This document shows positions 8,136 through 18,012 of a DNA stretch of 64,000 nucleotides, in pieces. Each line of letters opens with the position of its first letter. Positions within the stretch are counted from its first letter, which is position 1. Source of the DNA: Streptomyces collinus (GTDB lineage: Bacteria > Actinomycetota > Actinomycetes > Streptomycetales > Streptomycetaceae); the NCBI RefSeq assembly GCF_031348265.1, contig NZ_CP133771.1, forward strand, positions 2,976,001 through 3,040,000. Reading direction: 5' to 3'. The notes under the pieces are model-generated. The model saw only the letters and a program-made list of their open reading frames with translations, was not told the DNA's origin and did no database searches. Both the position numbers and the translations under genes were made by a program.

Positions 8136-9686
8136 TCAGACGACCTCGACGCCCGGGCGGCCCGCCCGGACCCTCAGCCGGGCCAGCGTGCTAGGGGTCG
8201 CCGTGGTCTGCCGGACCGTGTCGACCACCCGGACCTGGGCGTCGATGCGGTCGCGGTGGACGTCGAAGAGGTGGTAGCCGCGGTGCGCGTCGAGCAGCTT
8301 CCAGTGCGGGTTGTCCGGGCGCCGCGGGTCCCACTCCCTGCGGAAGGCCTCCTGGTCCTGGTCGCCGTTGCTGGAGATGGAGGTGCCGACGAACTCGGCT
8401 CCGACGACGTCCGAGTCCGGGTCGGCGAAGTCCGCCTTGAGGTCGCTGATCATCGTCAGGTGCCGGTCACCGGAGAGCACGACCGGGTTGCGGACCTGCC
8501 GGAACTCCTGGAGGAAACGGTTGCGTTCTGCCTGATAGCCGTCCCAGGCGTCGTAGAACCAGAGTTTGCCCTCGCCGACCTTGAGGTCCGTCTCGGCCAT
8601 CATGATCTGGGAGGCGACGAGGTTCCAGCGGGCGGGCGAGTTCTTGAGCCCGTTCAGCAGCCACTCCTTCTGCTGCGCGCCCAGCATGGTCAGCGACGGA
8701 TCCTGGGCGCCTTCCTGGCTGGTGGCCTGGTCGCTGCGGTACTGACGGGTGTCCAGGACGTTGAGCCGGGCCAGGCGGCCGAACTCCAGGCGGCGGTGCA
8801 TCCGGATGTGCGGGCCGTCCGGGACGGCGGTGGCGCGGACCGGCATGTGTTCGTAGAACGCCTGGTAGGCGGCGGTGAGCCGGGCCACGAACGCGTCGTG
8901 CGGCTGCTTGTCGGGGTCCTGCGGGATCTCGCCGGCGAAGTCGTTGTCCACCTCGTGGTCGTCGAAGGTCACCACGAAGGGCGCGTTCGCGTGCATCGCC
9001 GCGAGGTCGGGGTCCGTCCGGTACTGGGCGTACCGGTTGCGGTACTGGACGAGGCTGAACGGCTCGCCGGTGCCCTCGTGCCGCCGCAGGGCCGTCGCCG
9101 AGGGCGTGGACTCGTAGATGTAGTCGCCGACGAACACCACCACGTCCGGGTCCTGGTCGAGCATGTCCGCGTATGGCGTGAAGTAGCCGTGCTGCCAGTT
9201 CTGGCAGGAGGCGAGGGCCATGCGCAGGGAGCCACCGGAGCTATAGGGGTGGGGCGCGGTGCGGGTGCGGCCCACGGGTGAGAGCTGCCCTTCGGTGCGG
9301 AAGCGGTACCAGTACGTACGGCCCGCGCGCAGTCCGCGTACGTCCACGTGAACGCTGTGCCCGTACTCGGGCCGGGCCTGGGCGGTGCCCCGCCGGACGA
9401 GCTTTCTGAACCGGTGGTCCTCCGCGATCTGCCACTCGACCGGCACGACCCGGTCGGGCATGCCGCCGCCGTTCAGCGGGTCCGGGGCGAGCCTGGTCCA
9501 CAGCACGATGCCGTCCGGGAGCGGGTCGCCCGAGGAGACGCCGAGGCTGAACACGCCGTCCGGCAGAGGGGTCTCGGCCGCGCGGGCGGCGGCCGGAAGC
9601 CACAGCTGGGCGGAGGCGGCGGCGCCGAGGACCGCGGCACCCGCGGTCAGAAAGCGGCGTCGGTCGGGGGATACTGCTCCGGTCAT
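8136..9686 (-). CDS. phoD: Tat-exported PhoD-family alkaline phosphatase/phosphodiesterase
   Basis: 516 residues. The N-terminus has a twin-arginine signal (SPDRRRFLTAG, residues 6-16) followed by an alanine-rich hydrophobic stretch to about 35, so export as a folded, metal-loaded enzyme is expected. The mature part shows PhoD landmarks: an N-terminal fibronectin-like domain with a SGDPLPDGIVLWTR stretch, then GDYIYE, DDHEVDNDF and SGDRH, which bind the iron/calcium centre. PhoD enzymes act on phosphodiesters and monoesters, including teichoic acids in Bacillus. Next to a teichoic-acid-type locus, wall-polymer turnover is a reasonable guess. Regulation by PhoP is usual for the family in Streptomyces, but no clear tandem PHO box was found upstream. 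Confidence 0.87.
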   Translation of the reverse strand: MTGAVSPDRRRFLTAGAAVLGAAASAQLWLPAAARAAETPLPDGVFSLGVSSGDPLPDGIVLWTRLAPDPLNGGGMPDRVVPVEWQIAEDHRFRKLVRRGTAQARPEYGHSVHVDVRGLRAGRTYWYRFRTEGQLSPVGRTRTAPHPYSSGGSLRMALASCQNWQHGYFTPYADMLDQDPDVVVFVGDYIYESTPSATALRRHEGTGEPFSLVQYRNRYAQYRTDPDLAAMHANAPFVVTFDDHEVDNDFAGEIPQDPDKQPHDAFVARLTAAYQAFYEHMPVRATAVPDGPHIRMHRRLEFGRLARLNVLDTRQYRSDQATSQEGAQDPSLTMLGAQQKEWLLNGLKNSPARWNLVASQIMMAETDLKVGEGKLWFYDAWDGYQAERNRFLQEFRQVRNPVVLSGDRHLTMISDLKADFADPDSDVVGAEFVGTSISSNGDQDQEAFRREWDPRRPDNPHWKLLDAHRGYHLFDVHRDRIDAQVRVVDTVRQTTATPSTLARLRVRAGRPGVEVV

Positions 9687-9800
9687 CGGCTGACTCCCTT
9701 ACCTCGCTGGCCACTTGGACACGGGGAAGCTTCACGCTCGCGGGCGGTCCGCCCGCTGAACGCCGGGGTTCACGTACATGACAACTAAGCAGACAAAGAG

Positions 9801-9845
9801 AGACTCGCCGCCAGCATCGGAACAAGCCGTTGCCGGGGCGAGTCT
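9801..9845 (-). terminator. terminator of the FG-GAP protein gene
   Basis: AGACTCGCC (9801-9809) pairs with GGCGAGTCT (9837-9845) over 9 bp, 21 bases past the stop codon. Confidence 0.6.
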
Positions 9846-9865
9846 GACAGGTGATCAGTACCGGG

Positions 9866-11362
9866 TCAGCGAGCGAAACCCGCGCCGAGTCCGGAGCCGC
9901 TCCTGACCGTGCCGAGGGTGCCCGCGCCGAAGCCGACCGAGCCGGTCGCGGTGGGGGTGTTGACCGGGTTGGGGAACGCCCAGACTCCGCCGTCCCGGTT
10001 CTCGCCGGTGGCGCCGGTGAACAGCTCCGCCCGGCCGTCGCCGTTGACGTCGAGCAGCTGGGTGTCGGAACCGAAGAAGTCGTTCTGCTCCGCCGTGCCC
10101 GGGACGTTCTTGGTGTTCTGGTTCATGCTGTAGGCGCCGTTGCCGGTCAGCCCCTGCCTGCCGCCGCGCAGGACCGTGACCTGGCCGGCCGCGTACACAT
10201 CCCCGAGGTCCTCGCTCGAACTTCCGGTGGCGACGTCCGCGTAGCCGTCGGCGTTGACGTCACCGACGGAGATGCTCCCGCCGAAACCGTCGGCCCACTC
10301 CGAACTGCCGGGCACATAGGGGGTTTCCTGCGTGATAATCGTCGTCCGGGACGCGTCGGGGCCCTCGGCCGAGCCGTGCACCACGCCGATCTGGCCGCCC
10401 TTCAGCAGCGGGTCGTCGAGATCGACCTCGCCGAAGCCGTCGTTCGGGCGGCCGATGACGAGGTCGGCGTACCCGTCCTTGTCCACGTCGCCGACGCCGA
10501 GGCTCTCGCCGCCGCGCATGCGCGTGCCGTCCGGGTTGTTCACGGGGGCGGGGGCGCTCAGGCCGTCACGGGTGCCCTTCAGGAAGACCGCGCGACGGTG
10601 CCTGTAGTCGGGGTCGTGCATGTCGTCCTCGTTGCGGTCGTGGATGAGCGCGACGAGGTCCGTGATGCCGTCGTGGTCGATGTCCCCGGCGGCCACGTCG
10701 TCCGTGAAGTACGCGGGCTCGATGGCCAGGGTCCGGCTCCTCGCGGCACCCGTGGTGCGGTCGAACGGCCCGTACAGCAGGCGGTTGCCGGTGGCGAGAT
10801 CCAGATGGCCGTCGCCGTTGAAGTCACCGAGCGACGGGGTCTCGGCGTCGACCCGGTCCTCCTCGGTGCCGGTGGCCACGGCCGTACCGCCCGACAGGCC
10901 CTGCTTCCCGCCCCACAGCACGGCGAGCGTACCGGCGTAGGTGACCTCCCCGACGCCCTCACCCGGGGCGCCCACGACCAGGTCGGCGTAGCCGTCGCCG
11001 TCGAGGTCGCCGGCGGCGAGACCGTCGCCGTAGTCGTCGTTGGTCTCCGCGGCACCGGGTATGCCCGGGGTGTTCTGGCTGATGACCTGCTTGTGCGTCA
11101 GGTCGATGCCCTTGGCCGAGCCGTACACGACGGCCACGTACCCGGCCTGGGGCTGCCCGTCGACCTTGCCGTGCGGGGCGGCGACGGCAAGGTCCTGGTA
11201 GCCGTCGCCGTTGAAGTCGTCCCTGAGCTTCTTCGCGACGGACGGGGCGGCTGGGGCGGCGTGCGCGGCGTGCGCGGCCACCAGGGTGGTCACGGCCGCG
11301 ACGACGGCGATGGCCGCCGCTACCGCCCGGCCGACCCTGCGCTTGCTCATGGACTGTGGCAC
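9866..11362 (-). CDS. secreted FG-GAP/VCBS repeat (integrin-alpha-type propeller) protein
   Basis: 498 residues. A Sec-type signal peptide (basic KRRVGR near residue 7, then a long Ala/Val core ending AHAAHA-APA) is followed by about seven repeats of ~60 residues. Each repeat carries a calcium-loop motif of the type DFNGDGYQDLAVAAP, DLDGDGYADLVVGAP or DINADGYAD, plus a YGS or GG turn. This is the integrin-alpha propeller family, usually extracellular, without a catalytic site; the ligand is unknown. GTG 11362 is preceded by GGAG at good spacing; ATG 11350 is the alternative. It lies between obg and the phosphatase gene with terminators around it, so it is probably a single-gene unit. A cell-wall binding role is possible but only by proximity. 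Confidence 0.8.
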   Translation of the reverse strand: MPQSMSKRRVGRAVAAAIAVVAAVTTLVAAHAAHAAPAAPSVAKKLRDDFNGDGYQDLAVAAPHGKVDGQPQAGYVAVVYGSAKGIDLTHKQVISQNTPGIPGAAETNDDYGDGLAAGDLDGDGYADLVVGAPGEGVGEVTYAGTLAVLWGGKQGLSGGTAVATGTEEDRVDAETPSLGDFNGDGHLDLATGNRLLYGPFDRTTGAARSRTLAIEPAYFTDDVAAGDIDHDGITDLVALIHDRNEDDMHDPDYRHRRAVFLKGTRDGLSAPAPVNNPDGTRMRGGESLGVGDVDKDGYADLVIGRPNDGFGEVDLDDPLLKGGQIGVVHGSAEGPDASRTTIITQETPYVPGSSEWADGFGGSISVGDVNADGYADVATGSSSEDLGDVYAAGQVTVLRGGRQGLTGNGAYSMNQNTKNVPGTAEQNDFFGSDTQLLDVNGDGRAELFTGATGENRDGGVWAFPNPVNTPTATGSVGFGAGTLGTVRSGSGLGAGFAR

Positions 11363-11494
11363 GTCAACTCCGTCGATCCGCTGGGCAGTTACGTGCCGGC
11401 GAGGAACAAGATCCTCACCGGCACCGCCCTGTACGACTCACCGGAGAACGGCTTGGTTGCACCTGAGTGCGTTGCGAATTTGCTTCTTGTTAAC

Positions 11495-12931
11495 TCAGAA
11501 CGGCTCGAAGTCGTCGAACTCCTGCTGCGCTTCGTCCCGTTCGGCCTGCCGGTCCTTACGGCGCTGAGCGGCGGGCCGCTCCCCCTCGAAGCGGTGGTCC
11601 TCACCGCGCCGGCCGAGCATCTCGGCCCCGGCCGTCATGGAGGGCTCCCAGTCGAAGACGACCGCGTTGTCCTCGGGGCCGATGGCGACGCCGTCGCCGC
11701 CCCGGGCGCCCGCCTTCACCAGCTCCTGCTCGACACCGAGCCGGTTGAGCCGGTCGGCGAGGTACCCGACGGCCTCGTCGTTGTTGAAGTCGGTCTGGCG
11801 CACCCAGCGCTCGGGCTTCTCGCCCCGCACCCGGAACAGGCCGTCGGCCTCCTGCGTCACGGTGAAGCCGGTGTCGTCCACGGCCTTGGGCCGGATCACG
11901 ATCCGGGTGGCCTCTTCCTTCGGCTTCGCGGCCCGCGACTGCGCCACGAGCTCGGCGAGCGCGTACGACAGCTCCTTCAGGCCCATGTGCGCCACGGCCG
12001 ACACCTCGAACACGCGGTAGCCGCGTGCCTCCAGGTCGGGGCGCACCATCTCGGCCAGATCCTTGCCGTCCGGTACGTCGATCTTGTTCAGGACGACCAT
12101 GCGCGGCCGCTTGTCCAGCCCGCCGTACTGCCGCAGCTCCTCCTCGATGATGTCGAGGTCGGAGACCGGGTCGCGTTCCGACTCCAGCGTCGCGGTGTCC
12201 AGGACGTGCACGAGCACACTGCACCGCTCCACGTGCCGCAGGAACTCCAGGCCCAGGCCCTTGCCCTGGCTGGCCCCGGGGATCAGCCCGGGCACGTCGG
12301 CGATCGTGTACACCGTCGAACCGGCCGTGACGACACCGAGGTTCGGCACGAGCGTGGTGAAGGGGTAGTCGGCGATCTTCGGCTTGGCGGCGCTCAGCAC
12401 CGAGATCAGCGAGGACTTGCCGGCGCTCGGGTACCCGACGAGGGCCACGTCGGCGACCGTCTTCAGCTCCAGGACGACATCCCTCATGTCCCCCGGCTCA
12501 CCGAGCAGCGCGAACCCGGGCGCCTTGCGCCGCGCGGAGGCCAGCGCCGCGTTGCCGAGCCCGCCCCGGCCGCCCTGCGCGGCGACGTACGACGTGCCGT
12601 GCCCGACCAGGTCGGCGAGGACGTTGCCCGCCTTGTCCAGCACCACGGTGCCGTCCGGCACCGGCAGCACGAGGTCCTGACCGTCCTTGCCGGAGCGGTT
12701 GCCGCCCTCGCCGGGCTTGCCGTTGGTGGCCTTGCGGTGCGGGGAGTGGTGGTAGTCGAGCAGCGTGGTGATCGACTGGTCCACGGTGAGGATCACGTCC
12801 CCGCCGCGCCCGCCGTTGCCGCCGTCCGGCCCGCCGAGGGGCTTGAACTTCTCACGGTGGACGGAGGCACAGCCGTGGCCTCCGCTACCCGCGGCGACGT
12901 GCAGCTCGACGCGGTCCACGAAGGTGGTCAT
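11495..12931 (-). CDS. obgE: GTPase Obg/CgtA
   Basis: 478 residues, full length for the actinobacterial protein. Residues 1-158 are the glycine-rich Obg fold ([22 protein letters not shown] stretch, given in part), residues ~160-335 the G domain with GYPSAGKSS near 166, a TLVPNLG switch and NKID, and the C-terminus an OCT domain ([15 protein letters not shown]). It binds GTP/GDP and ppGpp, associates with the 50S subunit and is linked to ribosome maturation and, in Streptomyces, to the onset of aerial growth. It follows rplU-rpmA, the classical arrangement. A two-part hairpin in the 102-base gap before it may reduce read-through from the ribosomal genes. Confidence 0.95.
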   Translation of the reverse strand: MTTFVDRVELHVAAGSGGHGCASVHREKFKPLGGPDGGNGGRGGDVILTVDQSITTLLDYHHSPHRKATNGKPGEGGNRSGKDGQDLVLPVPDGTVVLDKAGNVLADLVGHGTSYVAAQGGRGGLGNAALASARRKAPGFALLGEPGDMRDVVLELKTVADVALVGYPSAGKSSLISVLSAAKPKIADYPFTTLVPNLGVVTAGSTVYTIADVPGLIPGASQGKGLGLEFLRHVERCSVLVHVLDTATLESERDPVSDLDIIEEELRQYGGLDKRPRMVVLNKIDVPDGKDLAEMVRPDLEARGYRVFEVSAVAHMGLKELSYALAELVAQSRAAKPKEEATRIVIRPKAVDDTGFTVTQEADGLFRVRGEKPERWVRQTDFNNDEAVGYLADRLNRLGVEQELVKAGARGGDGVAIGPEDNAVVFDWEPSMTAGAEMLGRRGEDHRFEGERPAAQRRKDRQAERDEAQQEFDDFEPF

Positions 12932-12974
12932 GGGATGTGCCTCCAGTTACTGCGGGAATGTCTTGGGGTAACAC

Positions 12975-13023
12975 GCGAAAGGCGGACCCGCTTCCCGTGA
13001 GGGAAGTGAGGTCCGCCTCGCGA
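12975..13023 (-). terminator. stem-loop between rpmA and obgE
   Basis: An outer stem GGCGGACC (12981-12988) with GGTCCGCC (13010-13017) encloses a second stem CTTCCC/GGGAAG with a GTGA loop. Position after rpmA suggests partial termination or a processing site, since obg is normally cotranscribed. Confidence 0.6.
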
Positions 13024-13033
13024 AAGTTTCCGA

Positions 13034-13288
13034 TCAGGCGACCGGAACGATGTTCACGACCTTGCGGCCACGGTGGGTGCCGAACTGCACCGAACCGGCC
13101 TCGAGGGCGAACAGCGTGTCGTCGCCGCCACGGCCGACGCCGGAGCCCGGGTGGAAGTGGGTGCCACGCTGACGGACCAGGATCTCACCCGCGTTGACGA
13201 CCTGACCGCCGAAGCGCTTCACGCCGAGCCGCTGGGCATTGGAGTCGCGACCGTTCCGAGTGGACGATGCGCCCTTCTTGTGTGCCAT
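13034..13288 (-). CDS. rpmA: 50S ribosomal protein L27
   Basis: 84 residues beginning [20 protein letters not shown], the conserved N-terminal tail that reaches the peptidyl-transferase centre. RLGVKRFGG and [15 protein letters not shown] follow. No N-terminal cleavage sequence of the Firmicute type is present. It starts 14 bases after the end of rplU, so the two are cotranscribed and probably translationally close. Confidence 0.97.
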   Translation of the reverse strand: MAHKKGASSTRNGRDSNAQRLGVKRFGGQVVNAGEILVRQRGTHFHPGSGVGRGGDDTLFALEAGSVQFGTHRGRKVVNIVPVA

Positions 13289-13302
13289 TTCTCCTCAGTC
13301 CC

Positions 13303-13623
13303 TTACTTCGCAGCCGCGGGGATCTCAGTGACCTTGATCGCCGTGTACTGCTGGCGGTGGCCCTGGCGACGGCGGTAACCCGTCTTGTTCTTGTAGCGCA
13401 GAATGTCGATCTTCTGGCCCTTGTGGTGGTCCACGACCTCGGCCTGGACCTTGATGCCGGCCAGCACCCACGGGTCGCTGGTCACGGCGTCGCCGTCGAC
13501 AACGAGCAGGGTCGAGAGCTCGACCGAGTCGCCAACCTTGGCAGTGGAAATCTTGTCAACCTCAACGATGTCGCCGACAGCAACCTTGTGCTGGCGACCA
13601 CCGCTGCGCACGATGGCGTACAC
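13303..13623 (-). CDS. rplU: 50S ribosomal protein L21
   Basis: 106 residues from GTG 13623: [20 protein letters not shown] at the start and [14 protein letters not shown] near the C-terminus are diagnostic of L21, which contacts 23S rRNA. The frame is open upstream, but the extra residues are not L21-like and GAGTGAG precedes GTG 13623, so the short form is chosen. First gene of the rplU-rpmA-obg unit; its promoter must lie in 13624-13805, since the rne terminator at 13806-13848 blocks read-through. Confidence 0.95.
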   Translation of the reverse strand: MYAIVRSGGRQHKVAVGDIVEVDKISTAKVGDSVELSTLLVVDGDAVTSDPWVLAGIKVQAEVVDHHKGQKIDILRYKNKTGYRRRQGHRQQYTAIKVTEIPAAAK

Positions 13624-13805
13624 GCGGAACTCACTCTCTAGCTCGGGAAACGGCACCCCCGCAGGCCAGCCGCCCGACTCAGCGAGCGGCCTCTCCTGGC
13701 GCCCGGCGCCCGGAGGATGAGGTTTACGGGGATGTGACGTGCCATTCGACACGCCGACGGTCAAGGTTACGGGGCCGCGGCCGAAGGGGTCAAACCGAGC
13801 CGGGC

Positions 13806-13848
13806 CCACTGCCTGTGCGACCGGTCACGCCGGTCGCACAGGCAGTGG
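13806..13848 (-). terminator. rne terminator
   Basis: Perfect 19-bp stem (CCACTGCCTGTGCGACCGG and complement) around TCACG, starting 3 bases after the rne stop codon. Confidence 0.9.
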
Positions 13849-13851
13849 ATC

Positions 13852-16800
13852 TCAGCCCTCGTCGGTGGAGGCCGAGACGGACGACGCGGACGACGCCGAC
13901 TGCTCCGCCGCCACCGTCTTCTTCGACGCGGTCTTCTTGGCGGCGGTCTTGGTGGTCTTCGCCGCCTTCTTGGCCGTCGTCTTCTTGGCGGCGGTCTTCT
14001 TCACCGCGGTCTTCTTGGTGGTGGCGGCCTTCTTCGCGGTGGCCTTCTTCGCGGTCTTGCGGGCCGTCTTCTTGGCGGGGGCCGACTCCTCGGCGGCCTC
14101 CTCCGTGACGGCACCGTCGGACGCGGGCTCCTGCGGGGCCTCAGCGGACACGGGCGCCTCGGACGCGGCCGACGGGACGACCACGACGGCCGTCTCCTCG
14201 GACGCCGTGGACACCGTGGGCTTGCGCACGGCGCGGCGGCGCGGACGGGCCGGGGCGGCGCTCTCCGCGGGCGCCTCGGGCTGTCCGGCCGGCTCGGGCA
14301 CCTCGGCGGCCTCGGCCTCGGGCACCGCCGGAGCGGTCTCCGCGACCGTCACCACCGCCGCCGCCTCCGCCCCCGCCGGGGAACCGGCCGGAGCGGACAC
14401 CTTGCGGGTGGCCCGCCGCCGGGTACGGCCCTTGGGCGCGGCGTCCTCGACGGGAGCGGCCTCGACGACCGGAGCGGCCTGCGCGGCCTCGACCACCGGG
14501 TCCTCCACGGCCATCGGCTCGGCCTGCGCCTCGGCGGCCGGCTCCGGCTGCACCGGACGGGCGACCTCCTGCTCGGCGGTCACGTCCTGAGCCGTCGGCA
14601 CCTCGGCCTCGGCCTGCTCGGCCCTGCCCCGGCCACGCCGGGTCCTGTCCCTGCCCTGCTCGGCCTTGGGCTCCGTCTCGCCCCGCGGGGTACCCGCCGG
14701 AGCCGACACCCGCCGGCTCGCCCGGCGACGCGACCGCCCACGGCCGGCCGCGGCCTCCGCCTCGGCGGCGCTGCTGTACAGCTCCTCGTCGGGCTCGTAG
14801 GACGGCTCGGGCAGCGCGATCGGCTCGGCGACCTCGGCTCCGACCTCGGCCTCGGTCTCGGCCTCCTGCTCGGCGGTCTCGACGGCCGCCTCGTGCACGT
14901 GCGGCTGCTCGGCGGCGCCGGCCCGCGCGCGCTTCTTGCGCTTGCCACCGCCCCCGGCGGCCGTCGGCTGCTCCATGTGCACGATGACACCGCGGCCGTT
15001 GCAGTGGACGCACGTCTCGGAGAAGGACTCCAGCAGGCCCTGCCCGACCCGCTTGCGGGTCATCTGCACGAGCCCCAGCGAGGTCACCTCGGCGACCTGG
15101 TGCTTCGTACGGTCGCGGCCCAGGCACTCCAGCAGGCGCCGCAGCACCAGGTCCCGGTTGGACTCCAGCACCATGTCGATGAAGTCGATGACGATGATGC
15201 CGCCGAGGTCGCGCAGCCGCAGCTGACGCACGATCTCCTCGGCCGCCTCCAGGTTGTTCCTGGTGACGGTCTCTTCCAGGTTGCCGCCCTGGCCGGTGAA
15301 CTTGCCGGTGTTGACGTCGACGACGACCATCGCCTCGGTCCGGTCGATCACCAGCGAACCGCCGCTCGGCAGCCAGACCTTGCGGTCCAGGGCCTTGGCG
15401 AGCTGCTCGTCGATCCGGTACGTGGCGAAGACGTCGACCTCGGAGGTCCACTTCGACAGCCGCTCGGCGAGGTCCGGCGCGACGTGCGAGACGTACCCGT
15501 GGATGGTCGACCAGGCCTCGTCGCCGCTGACGACGACCTTGGAGAAGTCCTCGTTGAAGATGTCGCGCACGACCCGGACGGTCATGTCCGGCTCGCCGTA
15601 CAGCAGCGTCGGAGCGTTGCCGCTCTTGGCCTTCTTCTGGATGTCCTCCCACTGCTGCTGCAGCCGCTCGACGTCCCGGCGCAGCTCGTCCTCGCTCGCG
15701 CCCTCGGCGGCGGTGCGCACGATGACGCCCGCGTCCTCGGGGACGATCTTCTTGAGGATGGTCTTCAGCCGGGCCCGCTCGGTGTCGGGCAGCTTGCGGC
15801 TGATGCCGGTCATGGAGCCCTCGGGCACGTACACGAGGTAGCGGCCCGGCAGGGAGACCTGGCTGGTCAGGCGGGCGCCCTTGTGACCGATGGGGTCCTT
15901 CGTCACCTGGACGAGCACGGACTGGCCGGACTTCAGGGCGGATTCGATGCGGCGCGGCCCGTGAGCCATGCCGAGTGCCTCGAAGTTGACCTCACCGGCG
16001 TACAGGACGGCGTTGCGGCCCTTGCCGATGTCGATGAAGGCGGCCTCCATCGACGGCAGCACGTTCTGCACCTTGCCGAGGTAGACGTTGCCGACGTACG
16101 AGGTCGACTGCTCCTTGTTGACGTAGTGCTCGACGAGCACGTCGTCCTCGAGGACGCCGATCTGCGTGCGGTCGCCGTGCTGGCGGACGACCATCACGCG
16201 CTCGACGGCCTCGCGGCGGGCCAGGAACTCGGCCTCGGTGATGATCGGGACGCGCCGGCGGCCCTGCTCGCGGCCTTCGCGGCGGCGCTGCTTCTTGGCC
16301 TCCAGACGGGTCGAGCCCTTGATGGACTGCACCTCGTCGGACGGCTCCGCCTTGGGGCGGGGCTCGCGGACCTTGACGACCGTGCGCTCGGGGTCGTCGT
16401 CGGAGGACTCGGACTCGGTGCCGGAGTCACCGGCACGGCGGCGACGACGGCGGCGCCGACGGCTGCTGCTGGAGCCGCCTCCGCCGGACTCGTCACGGTC
16501 GGTGGCGTCCTCGGAGTCCTCGTCGTCCTCCTCGGCGCCGTCCTCGGTGTCCTGCTCGGCGCTCTGCTCGGACTCGGCGTCCTCGCCGCCCTCACCGTCG
16601 GAGTCGGCGGACTCACCGCGCCTGCGACGGCGGCCGCCCCGGCGACGGCGGCGGCGCGAGCCGGTGCCCTCGGACTCCTCCTGGTCGTCACCGTCGGCCT
16701 GGTCCTCGGACTCGTCGGCCTCCTCCGCCTCGTCGGCGGTGGTGTCGACGGCGGTGGGCTCGGGGGCCTGGGCCTCGGCGTCGTCGCCGGCACCCCGGCG

Positions 16801-18012
16801 CCGGCGCCGGCGACGCGAACCGCCGGCCGGCTCCTCGCGCTGGGCCTCGGCCGGTGCGGACTCCTCGGGCTCCTCGGGCTCCGTCGCCCCGGCCGCTTCA
16901 GCGGCGGCAGCGGCGGCGGCCCGCTCCGGCGTCTGGAACTGGGGCTCGGTGAAGACGGGCGCCTGGAACAGCGCGACGGCGGGCCGCCGCGGACGCGAGG
17001 TCGACTCGCTCTCGCCATCGGCCGCGTCCGCGGACACCCGGGCGTCGGCCTTCGAGGCCCGCGCGCCCTTGGCGGGCTGGGCGGGCTCGGCGAAGCCGCC
17101 GGCGGCTCGGCGAACGACCCGGCGACGGCGCCGCGGACCGGTCTCCTCGGCGGAGTCGGCAGCCTCGGCGGCGGTTTCGGCGGGGACCTCGGCGGCGGGA
17201 GCGGGCTCTGCGGCAGCGGTCTCGGAGGCGGTGGCCTCGGACGCGCGGGCGGGCTCGGCGGCGGGGTTCTCGGTCACAGGTGCCTTCGCCTCCTCGGCGT
17301 TCCCCTCCATCGCGTCCGCGGCGGAAGGCGCCCCGGCGGGCGCGGACGCCCGCCGCGAGGCACGTCGGCGAGTCCGACGCGGAGCAGCCTCTTCAGCGGC
17401 CTCGGCACCCTCGGCGGTGCCCTCGGCCACGACGGCCGGCTCCGGGCCGTCGGCCCCGGCCGGGGCCGCGACCGTCTCGGCGGCCTCCGCAGGAACGGCG
17501 GCGGGCGAGGTCACGGTGCGCGTGGCGCGGCGCCGGGTGCGCTTGGGGGCGGCGTCCTCGGACACCTCGGCGGAGGTGGCAGGGGCGGGGGCCTCGGCCG
17601 GCTCGGCGACGGCGGGAGTGCCGGCGGTCACCGGGACCACGGTTTCGGCGGCCTCGGCGGCCTCCGGAGCACCGGCGGGTGCGGAGGCACGGCGCACGGC
17701 GCGACGCCGCTTGGGCGGGGCGGGCGCGGCGGCCTCTTCGCTCTCGACGGCCTCGGGAGCCTGCTCCGCCTCGGCAACGGCCTCTTCGGCCTCGTCGGCC
17801 TCTACGACGTCAGCCGCTACGACGTCAGCCGCGAGATCCTCGGCATCGGCGGCCGGTATGGCCGGCGCGACGGTCTCCACCGGCACGTCGGAGGAGGCAC
17901 CGCTGGGCGGACCCGCCGGGCGGGACGCGGCACGCCGCCGCCGACGGGGCGGCAGGGTGTCACTGGGAGTGTTCTGTTCGGAACCCTCTGTGGGTTCGGT
18001 CGGTTCGAGCAT
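13852..18012 (-). CDS. rne: ribonuclease E/G with long repetitive arms
   Basis: 1386 residues. The catalytic core is central (about 600-1010): an S1-like region with MVVRQHGDRTQIGVLEDD, VVDVNTGKFTGQ near 898, FIDMV near 940 and the zinc-link CVHCNGRG near 1001. Endonucleolytic mRNA and rRNA processing is expected. The N-terminal ~590 and C-terminal ~370 residues are low-complexity Ala/Glu/Pro with at least eight arginine blocks, several as RRRASRRxSAPAGxP, plus a very acidic SDGEGGEDAESE stretch. The last ~60 residues are a lysine/alanine tail (KKTAAKKTTAKKAA) like histone H1. Long arms on both sides of the core are known in Streptomyces RNase ES, where they bind RNA and PNPase. Start ATG 18012 opens after a 260-base leader. 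Confidence 0.93.
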   Translation of the reverse strand: MLEPTEPTEGSEQNTPSDTLPPRRRRRAASRPAGPPSGASSDVPVETVAPAIPAADAEDLAADVVAADVVEADEAEEAVAEAEQAPEAVESEEAAAPAPPKRRRAVRRASAPAGAPEAAEAAETVVPVTAGTPAVAEPAEAPAPATSAEVSEDAAPKRTRRRATRTVTSPAAVPAEAAETVAAPAGADGPEPAVVAEGTAEGAEAAEEAAPRRTRRRASRRASAPAGAPSAADAMEGNAEEAKAPVTENPAAEPARASEATASETAAAEPAPAAEVPAETAAEAADSAEETGPRRRRRVVRRAAGGFAEPAQPAKGARASKADARVSADAADGESESTSRPRRPAVALFQAPVFTEPQFQTPERAAAAAAAEAAGATEPEEPEESAPAEAQREEPAGGSRRRRRRRGAGDDAEAQAPEPTAVDTTADEAEEADESEDQADGDDQEESEGTGSRRRRRRGGRRRRRGESADSDGEGGEDAESEQSAEQDTEDGAEEDDEDSEDATDRDESGGGGSSSSRRRRRRRRRAGDSGTESESSDDDPERTVVKVREPRPKAEPSDEVQSIKGSTRLEAKKQRRREGREQGRRRVPIITEAEFLARREAVERVMVVRQHGDRTQIGVLEDDVLVEHYVNKEQSTSYVGNVYLGKVQNVLPSMEAAFIDIGKGRNAVLYAGEVNFEALGMAHGPRRIESALKSGQSVLVQVTKDPIGHKGARLTSQVSLPGRYLVYVPEGSMTGISRKLPDTERARLKTILKKIVPEDAGVIVRTAAEGASEDELRRDVERLQQQWEDIQKKAKSGNAPTLLYGEPDMTVRVVRDIFNEDFSKVVVSGDEAWSTIHGYVSHVAPDLAERLSKWTSEVDVFATYRIDEQLAKALDRKVWLPSGGSLVIDRTEAMVVVDVNTGKFTGQGGNLEETVTRNNLEAAEEIVRQLRLRDLGGIIVIDFIDMVLESNRDLVLRRLLECLGRDRTKHQVAEVTSLGLVQMTRKRVGQGLLESFSETCVHCNGRGVIVHMEQPTAAGGGGKRKKRARAGAAEQPHVHEAAVETAEQEAETEAEVGAEVAEPIALPEPSYEPDEELYSSAAEAEAAAGRGRSRRRASRRVSAPAGTPRGETEPKAEQGRDRTRRGRGRAEQAEAEVPTAQDVTAEQEVARPVQPEPAAEAQAEPMAVEDPVVEAAQAAPVVEAAPVEDAAPKGRTRRRATRKVSAPAGSPAGAEAAAVVTVAETAPAVPEAEAAEVPEPAGQPEAPAESAAPARPRRRAVRKPTVSTASEETAVVVVPSAASEAPVSAEAPQEPASDGAVTEEAAEESAPAKKTARKTAKKATAKKAATTKKTAVKKTAAKKTTAKKAAKTTKTAAKKTASKKTVAAEQSASSASSVSASTDEG

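Noticed and set aside
9728..9780. Possible PHO box upstream of the PhoD-like gene (CTTCACG and GTTCACG on the plus strand, GTTCAGC on the minus strand).
   Set aside because: Single seven-base units only; no second unit at 11-base spacing on the same strand, so it does not meet the PhoP direct-repeat pattern.
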